Source: CBDCVN01 sp965223045 (GTDB taxonomy: Bacteria; Deinococcota; Deinococci; Deinococcales; Trueperaceae). From it: 64,000 nucleotides of DNA. The stretch lies in NCBI GenBank assembly GCA_965223045.1, contig CBDCVN010000013.1, forward strand, positions 1,922,001-1,986,000, written 5' to 3'. Shown in pieces: positions 44,408 through 54,034 of the stretch. Every line of letters begins with the position of its first letter. The first letter of the stretch is position 1. The notes below the pieces were generated by a model, which ran no database searches, had not been told where the DNA came from, and worked only from the letters and a program-made list of their open reading frames with translations. A program made the translations under genes and the position numbers.

Positions 44408-44781
44408 ATGCTTTCCACTCAAAGCCTTCGGGGTTTTTAAGAGTGGTTATAGTGTCACCAATAGCAAGTGCCAAGAGACCCTGTTTTGATAATGCTGTAA
44501 TTAGGCTTTCATCTAAATGCATTGATGACATTGCTCCTATAATTAATAATCCTTTATTCTTGTGTTCTGGAAAGTAAGTATAAAATTCTGTTAGTACAGC
44601 TAAGAACTGGGGAATATCTTCAGGTTTTAATGTGCTTTTGGTTTCATTGACCAGCAAGTATTTATCACTTTCTACTATGGCATCAAACTCACGAATTTCC
44701 CTAGTAACAGGATGTCTTCTCTATTCTATCAAGGCGGTCTTCTGTTTTAGTAAGGCGAGTTTCTAAGAGGTTTGTTGACAT
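44388..44781 (-). pseudogene. DUF3782-type nuclease gene with internal deletion
   Basis: The first 24 codons (MSTNLLETRLTKTEDRLDRI) are joined out of frame to the last 120 or so, from RHPVTREIREFD to FSSVVA. Compared with the intact copy at 58413-59102, about 300 bp are missing, including the coiled coil and part of the nuclease core. After the junction translation stops at once. So it is not functional. Confidence 0.85.
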
Positions 44782-44786
44782 GACTT

Positions 44787-45025
44787 ATCTACTTCCACAA
44801 GTACAGCTGTGGGTAGTCTAGCACAGGATAGAAGCAACAGCAACTTGTTGTGTTGTTTATCCATAACGCAGTTAGATCCTTCACGTAGTTTACCCTCGGA
44901 AGGGTTCAGGATGACATTCCTCGCTTTGAATAAGGCAATATAGTGCCCCAGAAAAGTTTTTTCCTTAGAGGAAAACTCCATCTGTGAGCATGTCATTCTG
45001 AGGAACGTAGTGAGGAAGAATCTCA
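44787..45025. repeat. 240-bp repeat R, copy 1
   Basis: A segment from cttccacaagtacag through two intergenic palindromes (cttcacgtagtttaccctcg and cattctgaggaacgtagtg) is repeated at 53758-53996 with few changes. It joins the nuclease pseudogene to the AAA gene here and the array to an antitoxin gene there. Confidence 0.75.
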
Positions 45026-45056
45026 AATGCGTTACGCTGTCTGATATTCCTCATCA

Positions 45057-46805
45057 CTAAAGCTCTTCTTGATAGATAAGCTCCCACCCTTTATAAACTA
45101 GTAATAGTTTCTTGATAGGTACTTTACTAGTGACATCTTGTATACGAGCATCACTAACATACTTTTCTAGTTGTGCTTGGGCGGTAGAAATTACTCCTTG
45201 TAACTTATCATCAGTAAATCCCTTACTAGGAATATACTTAAGCTCTATTAAGTACCCATACTGCATATCAGGGTAGCGAGGTAAAAAAGGTTCTAAATAT
45301 AAATCAGCAAACCCTCCACCCATCTCTTTCTCTGACCACAGTAAGAAAAATTGGGTTACATTTAGGTAGGCTAATAGAAAGCCTTGTATTACCTTTTCAC
45401 CATTTAGATAATCTCTTATAGAAGTTTGTTTTTTTATCTCTTCACTTAAAAAATCAAAAGCTGCTTTCCACTCACCCCTATAAGCCATACCGCGTATCAG
45501 AGCTGAAAACTTCCAAATATCTAGACGGAAAATATCAACATCCTCAAAGCCCCTGCGTATGTAGCTGTACATTAAATCTTTTATAGTTAAATTGGGAATG
45601 CGTAGCAAAGGTTCTCCCTCTTTCTCGCCTGCAAAACTAAGTAATCCAAAATAAAACAAGAGAGAAATAAAGTTTTCTCTATGCAATAAATGCTCTAAAG
45701 GGAAACTAGGTACTACAGTACTAATAACCTCACCTGTTTCTATGATGCTTTTAAGCTCACTAAAGTTACCATTTAGGCGTTTATCTATAGTGATTAAATG
45801 ACGGAGCTTACCATAATCAATCCTTACATTTTGGTCTATAAGGTAATCTGGTACACGCTTTTCTCCAGTGGTTTTAAGAATAAAATAAAGCACCATATCA
45901 GAGTTAAACATAGGCTGTGCAGCATTTTTACTAAAGTAATAATTATTGTACCACTCCTGCATTAACTCAATACTGTCATCAACAGAAAGGGGCAACTCTC
46001 CAGCATCATAGTAATGACTTAGCATGGTACGAACTTCTAATTCAGTAAAACCAACTATTTCATTAAAGCGACTATCAATACTAATATTTGTACCAATATT
46101 AAAACCACTACTAACATCATCCATAGTAATAGGAGAAACACCAGTAATAAAAAGCCTTGTTAATCCTGATATCTGTCCTGCAGTAACACCTTTGAGTAGG
46201 TTAAAGAAATATCTAAAGAAACCACTACCATGTGTTAAATTGTGGTAAGCTTTCTGTCCTGTTGTGGTGAGAATATTATTGGAGAAGTTATCGTATTCAT
46301 CAATGATTAGAAAGGTTTTTAGTCCTTTAACACTAGCATATTGAAAGATTTGTCTGAGCTTATCTTCTGTTCTTTCACGAGATAAAATTTTTTGACTTTC
46401 TTTATCTGTAAAGTAATGTTGATATCTACTTAAAAAAGCTTCTATTTCTGATAGAGTATTTTCTGCAAAAGACTCTTCTACATAGCGAATATCAGGGTTA
46501 ACTAGTGAGAAGTTTAAGAACATTACTAGGTAACTATTTCTTTCCTTAGTAGGGTTCTTACCTATATAAGTTTCTCCAAATAGCTCTGTAAACTCTTCAG
46601 ATCTATTTACATCGTAGTAGTGCTGTAAAACAGAAAGCCACAGAGATTTACCAAACCGTCTAGGGCGTATAAAGAATAGAAAGTAAGGTGACGTTTCTAT
46701 TAAGGGGATAAAGTGAGTTTTATCCACATAGTAGCTGTTATCCCTTCTTATACGTCCATAGTCAGCAACACCGTAGGGTATGCGTTTGGGAATAAAGCTT
46801 GGCAT
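45057..46805 (-). CDS. AAA-ATPase-like protein with PD-(D/E)XK nuclease domain, copy A
   Basis: About 582 residues from ATG at 46805 (an in-frame GTG lies seven codons upstream). The N-terminal AAA-ATPase-like domain (PF09820 type) has KRIPYGVADYGRIRRDNSYY, VDKTHFIPLIE and a Walker A variant RPRRFGKSLW near residue 50, then Walker B LKTFLIIDEYDNF near 170. The C-terminal PDDEXK_9-type nuclease domain has FADLYLEPFL and YGYLIELKYI, the D and E-x-K residues. Such proteins are common in cyanobacteria and Bacteroidetes with unproven function; a mobile or defensive role is suspected. Copy B lies at 56217. TATACT nine bases before ATG may be its -10 box. Confidence 0.85.
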   Translation of the reverse strand: MPSFIPKRIPYGVADYGRIRRDNSYYVDKTHFIPLIETSPYFLFFIRPRRFGKSLWLSVLQHYYDVNRSEEFTELFGETYIGKNPTKERNSYLVMFLNFSLVNPDIRYVEESFAENTLSEIEAFLSRYQHYFTDKESQKILSRERTEDKLRQIFQYASVKGLKTFLIIDEYDNFSNNILTTTGQKAYHNLTHGSGFFRYFFNLLKGVTAGQISGLTRLFITGVSPITMDDVSSGFNIGTNISIDSRFNEIVGFTELEVRTMLSHYYDAGELPLSVDDSIELMQEWYNNYYFSKNAAQPMFNSDMVLYFILKTTGEKRVPDYLIDQNVRIDYGKLRHLITIDKRLNGNFSELKSIIETGEVISTVVPSFPLEHLLHRENFISLLFYFGLLSFAGEKEGEPLLRIPNLTIKDLMYSYIRRGFEDVDIFRLDIWKFSALIRGMAYRGEWKAAFDFLSEEIKKQTSIRDYLNGEKVIQGFLLAYLNVTQFFLLWSEKEMGGGFADLYLEPFLPRYPDMQYGYLIELKYIPSKGFTDDKLQGVISTAQAQLEKYVSDARIQDVTSKVPIKKLLLVYKGWELIYQEEL

Positions 46806-47168
46806 AGGTATTTCAGTATACAGCACATGTACAGTTTAGTGCTAGGATGACATTCTTCGTGATTAAGGGTATTATAAGGGAGCAATGGCAAAGCTGATAA
46901 CGCACAGTATGGAAATTAGGTTTATTTTTCTGTTCTGCTGTTAAGAATGTGGCTAGTCCATATTATATTCATCATGTCAACAAGTACAGCTGTGAGTAGT
47001 CTAGCACAGGATAAAAACAGCAGCAACTTGTTGTGTTGTTTATCCGTAACGCAGTGAGATCCTTCGCTTCACTCAGGATGACATTCTTCGTGTTTATGAA
47101 GCAAGAGTTTATCTGTATATCTATAGGCATAGAATTTTTTTGCTCAACAAAGTAGTTTTTGAATCTGC
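46806..47168. other. intergenic region left of the array
   Basis: Divergent promoter region between copy A of the AAA gene and the first array unit. It contains one intergenic palindrome (gatccttcgcttcactcagg) at 47056-47090 and the 3' linker typical of array units. No gene was seen. Confidence 0.5.
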
Positions 47169-47179
47169 TACAGTGTTCT

Positions 47180-48025
47180 GTGGCTAAAACCAAAAAGGAA
47201 CACAAAACTGATAACCCACTAAAGCGCCTATTTATGTCCGAAACAAATAGCCTAACCACTTGGCTGCTAGGTAGGGCAATTCAGAGCATACAGCAAAGAA
47301 ATATAGAGCTACCAGCTAGCACCTTTCGTTCAGATCAAGTATTTGAAATCACTCTTGCTGATGGTAAGGAAATAATTCTACACTGTGAGTTTGAAAGCGG
47401 TGCTGACACAAAGGTAATGAGCTGGAGAATGCAAGAGTACATGCATAGACTTGCTAATCGGTTCAAGAAGGACATATACAGTGTCGTTATTTATCTGAAA
47501 GGTAAGGGTAAGAGTGATACAGGCACGCACAAAGTAGGTGGTGTATCATGGCAATACAGAGTTATCCATTTGTGGAATACAAAAGCTAGAAAGTTGCTAG
47601 ATACACAAAACCCTGCACTAGTGTCATTAGTAGGTTCAGCAAAGCTAGAGGAGCCTGAGAAAGAGCTAGTAGAAGCTATAGACATAATAGTTAGAAAAGC
47701 AGATAATAAAGTTAAAAGAGAGCTACTATCAATACTAGTAGCCTTAATAGAAGATGAAAGGTTGTCAGGAATGGCAGAGACTAAAATAGAAAGAGATTTT
47801 TTCTTAGACTTAGATACACCTTTTATAAGAAGAGTTAAAGGTAGAGGTAGAGAAGAAGGAAGAGAAGAAGGAAGAGAAGAAGGAAGAGAAGAAGGAAGAG
47901 AAGAAGGAAGAGAAGAAGGACATCTTCAAATAGTAAAACATATGAGGCAAAAAGGTATGGATGTACAGCAAATATCTGAATTAACAGGTTTAAGTATTGA
48001 GGAAATTAAGCTACTACAGAACTAA
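47180..48025 (+). CDS. Rpn-family nuclease, copy 2
   Basis: First array member, about 281 residues, near-identical to copy 1 in the catalytic part (GRAIQ in place of GRSIQ). It has six REEG units before HLQIV, so its linker is 16 residues longer than in copy 1. The gene ends LSIEEIKLLQN. After the stop come 75 bp derived from the start of the DUF3782 gene on the opposite strand. Confidence 0.85.
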   Translation: MAKTKKEHKTDNPLKRLFMSETNSLTTWLLGRAIQSIQQRNIELPASTFRSDQVFEITLADGKEIILHCEFESGADTKVMSWRMQEYMHRLANRFKKDIYSVVIYLKGKGKSDTGTHKVGGVSWQYRVIHLWNTKARKLLDTQNPALVSLVGSAKLEEPEKELVEAIDIIVRKADNKVKRELLSILVALIEDERLSGMAETKIERDFFLDLDTPFIRRVKGRGREEGREEGREEGREEGREEGREEGHLQIVKHMRQKGMDVQQISELTGLSIEEIKLLQN

Positions 48026-48305
48026 CTGCTCTATTCTATCAAGGCGATCTTCTGTTTTGGTAAGGCAGGTTTCTAAGAGGTTTGTTGACATAGCTACCTA
48101 CTTTCACAAATACAGCTGTGAGTAGTCTAGCACAGGATAAAAACAGCAGCAACTTGTTGTGTTGTTTATCCGTAATGCAGTGAGATCCTTCGCTGCACTC
48201 AGGATGACATTCTTCGTGTTTATGAAGCAAGAGTTTATCTGTATATCTATAGGCATAGAATTCTTTTGCTCAACAAAGTAGTTTTTGAATCTGCTACAAT
48301 GTTCT

Positions 48306-49139
48306 GTGGCTAAAACCAAAAAGGAACACAAAACTGATAACCCACTAAAGCGCCTATTTATGTCCGAAACAAATAGCCTAACCACTTGGCTGCTAGGCAG
48401 GGCAATTCAGAGCATACAGCAAAGAAATATAGAGCTACCAGCTAGCACCTTTCGTTCAGATCAAGTATTTGAAATCACTCTTGCTGATGGTAAGGAAATA
48501 ATTCTACACTGTGAGTTTGAAAGCGGTGCTGACACAAAGGTAATGAGCTGGAGAATGCAAGAGTACATGCATAGACTTGCTAATCGGTTCAAGAAGGACA
48601 TATACAGTGTTGTTATTTATCTGAAAGGCAAGGGTAAGAGTGACACAGGCACGCACAAAGTAGGTGGTGTATCATGGCAATACAGAGTTATCCATTTGTG
48701 GAATACAAAAGCTAGAGAGTTACTAGATACACAAAACCCTGCACTAGTGTCATTAGTAGGTTCAGCAAAGCTAGAGGAGCCTGAGAAAGAGCTAGTAGAA
48801 GCTATAGACATAATAGTTAGAAAAGCAGATAATAAAGTTAAAAGAGAGCTACTATCAATACTAGTAGCCTTAATAGAAGATGAAAGGTTGTCAGGAATGG
48901 CAGAGACTAAAATAGAAAGAGATTTTTTCTTAGACTTAGATACACCTTTTATAAGAAGAGTTAAAGGTAGAGGTAGAGAAGAAGGTAGAGAAGAAGGTAG
49001 AGAAGAAGGTAGAGAAGAAGGTAGAGAAGAAGGACATCTTCAAATAGTAAAACATATGAGGCAAAAAGGTATGGATGTACAGCAAATATCTGAATTAACA
49101 GGTTTAAGTATTGAGGAAATTAAGCTACTACAGAACTAA
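48306..49139 (+). CDS. Rpn-family nuclease, copy 3
   Basis: About 277 residues with five REEG units and the HLQIV tail. It has KARELLDTQNP where copies 1 and 2 have KARKLL. The 12-bp units are spelled ggtagagaagaa, unlike ggaagagaagaa in copy 2, showing that the units expanded separately in different copies. Confidence 0.85.
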   Translation: MAKTKKEHKTDNPLKRLFMSETNSLTTWLLGRAIQSIQQRNIELPASTFRSDQVFEITLADGKEIILHCEFESGADTKVMSWRMQEYMHRLANRFKKDIYSVVIYLKGKGKSDTGTHKVGGVSWQYRVIHLWNTKARELLDTQNPALVSLVGSAKLEEPEKELVEAIDIIVRKADNKVKRELLSILVALIEDERLSGMAETKIERDFFLDLDTPFIRRVKGRGREEGREEGREEGREEGREEGHLQIVKHMRQKGMDVQQISELTGLSIEEIKLLQN

Positions 49140-49419
49140 CTGCTCTATTCTATCAAGGCGATCTTCTGTTTTGGTAAGGCAGGTTTCTAAGAGGTTTGTT
49201 GACATAGCTACCTACTTTCACAAATACAGCTGTGAGTAGTCTAGCACAGGATAAAAACAGCAGCAACTTGTTGTGTTGTTTATCCGTAATGCAGTGAGAT
49301 CCTTCGCTGCACTCAGGATGACATTCTTCGTGTTTATGAAGCAAGAGTTTATCTGTATATCTATAGGCATAGAATTTTTTTGCTCAACAAAGTAGTTTTT
49401 GAATCTGCTACAATGTTCT

Positions 49420-50253
49420 GTGGCTAAAACCAAAAAGGAACACAAAACTGATAACCCACTAAAGCGCCTATTTATGTCCGAAACAAATAGCCTAACCACT
49501 TGGCTGCTAGGTAGGGCAATTCAGAGCATACAGCAAAGAAATATAGAGCTACCAGCTAGCACCTTTCGTTCAGATCAAGTATTTGAAATCACTCTTGCTG
49601 ATGGTAAGGAAATAATTCTACACTGTGAGTTTGAAAGCGGTGCTGACACAAAGGTAATGAGCTGGAGAATGCAAGAGTACATGCATAGACTTGCTAATCT
49701 ATTCAAGAAGGACATATACAGTGTCGTTATTTATCTGAAAGGTAAGGGTAAGAGTGACACAGGCACGCACAAAGTAGGTGGTGTATCATGGCAATACAGA
49801 GTTATCCATTTGTGGAATACAAAAGCTAGAAAGTTGCTAGATACACAAAACCCTGCACTAGTGTCATTAGTAGGCTCAGCAAAGCTAGAGGAGTCTGAGA
49901 AAGAGCTAGTAGAAGCTATAGACATAATAGTTAGAAAAGCAGATAATAAAGTTAAAAGAGAGCTACTATCAATACTAGTAGCCTTAATAGAAGATGAAAG
50001 GTTGTCAGGAATGGCAGAGACTAAAATAGAAAGAGATTTTTTCTTAGACTTAGATACACCTTTTATAAGAAGAGTTAAAGGTAGAGGTAGAGAAGAAGGT
50101 AGAGAAGAAGGTAGAGAAGAAGGAAGAGAAGAAGGAAGAGAAGAAGAGCGTTTTCAAATAGTAAAACATATGAGGCAAAAAGGTATGGATGTACAGCAAA
50201 TATCTGAGTTAACAGGTTTAAGTATTGAGGAAATTAAGCTACTACAGAACTAA
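49420..50253 (+). CDS. Rpn-family nuclease, copy 4
   Basis: About 277 residues. The linker is four REEG units plus REEE and the alternative tail ERFQIVKHMRQ. It has ANLFKKD (not ANRF) and LEESEKEL (not LEEPEKEL). It mixes both spellings of the 12-bp unit, which suggests recombination between copies. Confidence 0.85.
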   Translation: MAKTKKEHKTDNPLKRLFMSETNSLTTWLLGRAIQSIQQRNIELPASTFRSDQVFEITLADGKEIILHCEFESGADTKVMSWRMQEYMHRLANLFKKDIYSVVIYLKGKGKSDTGTHKVGGVSWQYRVIHLWNTKARKLLDTQNPALVSLVGSAKLEESEKELVEAIDIIVRKADNKVKRELLSILVALIEDERLSGMAETKIERDFFLDLDTPFIRRVKGRGREEGREEGREEGREEGREEERFQIVKHMRQKGMDVQQISELTGLSIEEIKLLQN

Positions 50254-50534
50254 CTGCTCTACTCTATCAAGGCGATCTTCTGTTTTGGTAAGGCGAGTTT
50301 CTAAGAGGTTTGTTGGCATGGTTTATCTACTTCCACAAGTACAGATGTGAGTAGTTTAGCACAGGATAAAAACAGCAGCAACTTGTTGTGTTGTTTATCC
50401 GTAATGCAGTGAGATCCTTCGCTGCACTCAGGATGACATTCTTCGTGTTTATGAAGCAAGAGTTTATCTGTATATCTATAGGCATAGAATTTTTTTGCTC
50501 AACAAAGTAGTTTTTGAATCTGCTACAATGTTCT

Positions 50535-51332
50535 GTGGCTAAAACCAAAAAGGAACACAAAACTGATAACCCACTAAAGCGCCTATTTATGTCCGAAACA
50601 AATAGCCTAACCACTTGGCTGCTAGGTAGGGCAATTCAGAGCATACAGCAAAGAAATATAGAGCTACCAGCTAGCACCTTTCGTTCAGATCAAGTATTTG
50701 AAATCACTCTTGCTGATGGTAAGGAAATAATTCTACACTGTGAGTTTGAAAGCGGTGCTGACACAAAGGTAATGAGCTGGAGAATGCAAGAGTACATGCA
50801 TAGACTTGCTAATCGGTTCAAGAAGGACATATACAGTGTCGTTATTTATCTGAAAGGTAAGGGTAAGAGTGACACAGGCACGCACAAAGTAGGTGGTGTA
50901 TCATGGCAATACAGAGTTATCCATTTGTGGAATACAAAAGCTAGAAAGTTGCTAGATACACAAAACCCTGCACTAGTGTCATTAGTAGGCTCAGCAAAGC
51001 TAGAGGAGCCTGAGAAAGAGCTAGTAGAAGCTATAGACATAATAGTTAGAAAAGCAGATAATAAAGTTAAAAGAGAGCTACTATCAATACTAGTAGCCTT
51101 AATAGAAGATGAAAGGTTGTCAGGAATGGCAGAGACTAAAATAGAAAGAGATTTTTTCTTAGACTTAGATACACCTTTTATAAGAAGAGTTAAAGGTAGA
51201 GGTAGAGAAGAAGGAAGAGAAGAAGAGCGTTTTCAAATAGTAAAACATATGAGGCAAAAAGGTATGGATGTACAACAAATATCTGAGTTAACAGGTTTAA
51301 GTATTGAGGAAATTAAGCTACTACAGAACTAA
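50535..51332 (+). CDS. Rpn-family nuclease, copy 5
   Basis: About 265 residues, the shortest linker in the array: one REEG, then REEERFQIV. The rest is identical in type to copy 2. A MITE lies just after its 3' linker (51367-51491) without touching the coding region. Confidence 0.85.
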   Translation: MAKTKKEHKTDNPLKRLFMSETNSLTTWLLGRAIQSIQQRNIELPASTFRSDQVFEITLADGKEIILHCEFESGADTKVMSWRMQEYMHRLANRFKKDIYSVVIYLKGKGKSDTGTHKVGGVSWQYRVIHLWNTKARKLLDTQNPALVSLVGSAKLEEPEKELVEAIDIIVRKADNKVKRELLSILVALIEDERLSGMAETKIERDFFLDLDTPFIRRVKGRGREEGREEERFQIVKHMRQKGMDVQQISELTGLSIEEIKLLQN

Positions 51333-51366
51333 CTGCTCTATTCTATCAAGGCGGTCTTCTGTTTTA

Positions 51367-51491
51367 GGGCGTGTTGACATTTGGAGGATTTAGCCATCTG
51401 GAAGCTCTATTTTGAATTTGACACATTTCGTGAGTTTTGTTCTTATCCGACAGTGTTTTCAACATTTTTAAAACGAAATGTCAACAGAACC
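51367..51491. mobile_element. 125-bp MITE inside the array with TA duplication
   Basis: Inverted ends gggcgtgttgacatttgg and its partner (ggttctgttgacatttcg on the other strand) match at 14 of 18 bases. It is flanked by TA on both sides. The uninterrupted site is visible in the same window at 44746 and 59066 (gttttagtaaggcg), proving insertion at TA with duplication. It carries no gene. Confidence 0.85.
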
Positions 51492-51740
51492 TAGTAAGGC
51501 GGGTTTCTAAGAGGTTTGTTGGCATGGCTTATCTACTTTCACAAGTACAGATGTGAGCAGTTTAGCACAGGATAAAAGCAGCAGCAACTTGTTGTGTTGT
51601 TTATCCGTAACGCAGTGAGATCCTTCGCTTCACTCAGGATGACATTCTTCGTGTTTATGAAGCAAGAGTTTATCTGTATATCTATAGGCATAGAATTTTT
51701 TTGCTCAACAAAGTAGTTTTTGAATCTGCTACAGTGTTCT

Positions 51741-52550
51741 GTGGCTAAAACCAAAAAGGAACACAAAACTGATAACCCACTAAAGCGCCTATTTATGTCC
51801 GAAACAAATAGCCTAACCACTTGGCTGCTAGGTAGGGCAATTCAGAGCATACAGCAAAGAAATATAGAGCTACCAGCTAGCACCTTTCGTTCAGATCAAG
51901 TATTTGAAATCACTCTTGCTGATGGTAAGGAAATAATTCTACACTGTGAGTTTGAAAGCGGTGCTGACACAAAGGTAATGAGCTGGAGAATGCAAGAGTA
52001 CATGCATAGACTTGCTAATCGGTTCAAGAAGGACATATACAGTGTCGTTATTTATCTGAAAGGTAAGGGTAAGAGTGACACAGGCACGCACAAAGTAGGT
52101 GGTGTATCATGGCAATACAGAGTTATCCATTTGTGGAATACAAAAGCTAGAAAGTTGCTAGATACACAAAACCCTGCACTAGTGTCATTAGTAGGCTCAG
52201 CAAAGCTAGAGGAGTCTGAGAAAGAGCTAGTAGAAGCTATAGACATAATAGTTAGAAAAGCAGATAATAAAGTTAAAAGAGAGCTACTATCGATACTAGT
52301 AGCCTTAATAGAAGATGAAAGGTTGTCAGGAATGGCAGAGACTAAAATAGAAAGAGATTTTTTCTTAGACTTAGATACACCTTTTATAAGAAGAGTTAAA
52401 GGTAGAGGTAGAGAAGAAGGTAGAGAGGAAGGTAGAGAAGAAGGACATCTTCAAATAGTAAAACATATGAGGCAAAAAGGTATGGATGTACAGCAAATAT
52501 CTGAATTAACAGGTTTAAGTATTGAGGAAATTAAGCTACTACAGAACTAA
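51741..52550 (+). CDS. Rpn-family nuclease, copy 6
   Basis: About 269 residues with three REEG units, the middle one spelled with gaggaa, and the HLQIV tail. It shares LEESEKEL with copy 4 but ANRFKKD with copies 2, 3 and 5. Mixed markers of this kind indicate gene conversion among copies. Confidence 0.85.
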   Translation: MAKTKKEHKTDNPLKRLFMSETNSLTTWLLGRAIQSIQQRNIELPASTFRSDQVFEITLADGKEIILHCEFESGADTKVMSWRMQEYMHRLANRFKKDIYSVVIYLKGKGKSDTGTHKVGGVSWQYRVIHLWNTKARKLLDTQNPALVSLVGSAKLEESEKELVEAIDIIVRKADNKVKRELLSILVALIEDERLSGMAETKIERDFFLDLDTPFIRRVKGRGREEGREEGREEGHLQIVKHMRQKGMDVQQISELTGLSIEEIKLLQN

Positions 52551-52831
52551 CTGCTCTATTCTATCAAGGCGATCTTCTGTTTTGGTAAGGCGAGCTTCTA
52601 AGAGGTTTGTTGGCATGGTTTATCTACTTCCACAAGTACAGATGTGAGTAGTTTAGCACAGGATAAAAACAGCAGCAACTTGTTGTGTTGTTTATCCGTA
52701 ATGCAGTGAGATCCTTCGCTTCACTCAGGATGACATTCTTCGTGTTTATGAAGCAAGAGTTTATCTGTATATCTATAGGCATAGAATTTTTTTGCTCAAC
52801 AAAGTAGTTTTTGAATCTGCTACAATGTTCT

Positions 52832-53689
52832 GTGGCTAAAACCAAAAAGGAACACAAAACTGATAACCCACTAAAGCGCCTATTTATGTTCGAAACAAAT
52901 AGCCTAACCACTTGGCTGCTAGGCAGGTCAATTCAGAGCATACAGCAAAGAAATATAGAGCTACCAGCTAGCACCTTTCGTTCAGATCAAGTATTTGAAA
53001 TCACTCTTGCTGATGGTAAGGAAATAATTCTACACTGTGAGTTTGAAAGCGGTGCTGACACAAAGGTAATGAGCTGGAGAATGCAAGAGTACATGCATAG
53101 ACTTGCTAATCTATTCAAGAAGGACATATACAGTGTCGTTATTTATCTGAAAGGCAAGGGTAAGAGTGACACAGGCACGCACAAAGTAGGTGGTGTATCA
53201 TGGCAATACAGAGTTATCCATTTGTGGAATACAAAAGCTAGAGAGTTACTAGATACACAAAACCCTGCACTAGTGTCATTAGTAGGCTCAGCAAAGCTAG
53301 AGGAGCCTGAGAAAGAGCTAGTAGAAGCTATAGACATAATAGTTAGAAAAGCAGATAATAAAGTTAAAAGAGAGCTACTATCAATACTAGTAGCCTTAAT
53401 AGAAGATGAAAGGTTGTCAGGAATGGCAGAGACTAAAATAGAAAGAGATTTTTTCTTAGACTTAGATACACCTTTTATAAGAAGAGTTAAAAGTAGAGGT
53501 AGAGAAGAAGGAAGAGAAGAAGGAAGAGAAGAAGGAAGAGAAGAAGGAAGAGAAGAAGGAAGAGAAGAAGGAAGAGAAGAAGAGCGTTTTCAAATAGTAA
53601 AACATATGAGGCAAAAAGGTATGGATGTACAGCAAATATCTGAGTTAACAGGTTTAAGTATTGAGGAAATTAAGCTACTACAGAACTAA
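52832..53689 (+). CDS. Rpn-family nuclease, copy 7
   Basis: Longest copy, about 285 residues: six REEG units plus REEERFQIV. Substitutions include LFMFETNSL (Ser to Phe), GRSIQ as in copy 1, ANLFKKD, KARELL and VKSRGREEG. It ends the array. Downstream lie a second copy of repeat R and a CopG-type antitoxin gene. Confidence 0.85.
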   Translation: MAKTKKEHKTDNPLKRLFMFETNSLTTWLLGRSIQSIQQRNIELPASTFRSDQVFEITLADGKEIILHCEFESGADTKVMSWRMQEYMHRLANLFKKDIYSVVIYLKGKGKSDTGTHKVGGVSWQYRVIHLWNTKARELLDTQNPALVSLVGSAKLEEPEKELVEAIDIIVRKADNKVKRELLSILVALIEDERLSGMAETKIERDFFLDLDTPFIRRVKSRGREEGREEGREEGREEGREEGREEGREEERFQIVKHMRQKGMDVQQISELTGLSIEEIKLLQN

Positions 53690-53757
53690 CTGCTCTACTC
53701 TATCAAGGCGATCTTCTGTTTTGGTAAGGCGGGTTTCTAAGAGGTTTGTTGGCATGG

Positions 53758-53996
53758 TTTATCTACTTCCACAAGTACAGATGTGAGTAGTCTAGCACAG
53801 GATAGAAGCAACAGCAACTTGTTGTGTTGTTTATCCGTAATGCAATTAGATCCTTCACGTAGTTTACCCTCGGAAGGGTTCAGGATGACATTCCTCGCTT
53901 TGAATAAGGCAATATAGTGCCCCAGAAAAGTTTTTTTCTTAGAGGGAAACTCCATCTGTGAGCATGTCATTCTGAGGAACGTAGTGACGAAGAATC
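53758..53996. repeat. 240-bp repeat R, copy 2
   Basis: Same segment as 44787-45025, with about ten differences. It includes the long palindrome with taccctcggaagggt and the palindrome cattctgaggaacgtag. A further palindrome (gatccttcgttactctcagg) follows at 54020-54045. Confidence 0.75.
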
Positions 53997-54034
53997 TCTA
54001 GGAGCATTAATGCATGGGAGATCCTTCGTTACTC

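Larger units (their letters stand above)
47095..53735 (+). repeat. tandem array of six Rpn nuclease units
   Basis: Six direct repeats of about 1.08 to 1.13 kb, each with a nuclease gene, about 75 bp of DUF3782 5' end, a palindromic repeat and a promoter. Start-to-start spacings are 1126, 1114, 1115, 1206 and 1091 bp. They agree within one base with the number of 12-bp REEG units plus one 125-bp MITE and its TA copy. Confidence 0.9.

Noticed and set aside
48104..48385. 93-residue minus-strand frame conserved in each array unit (MVRLFVSDINRRFSG...)
   Set aside because: It lies antisense to the start of the Rpn gene and runs through the intergenic palindrome; conservation follows from the DNA repeat.
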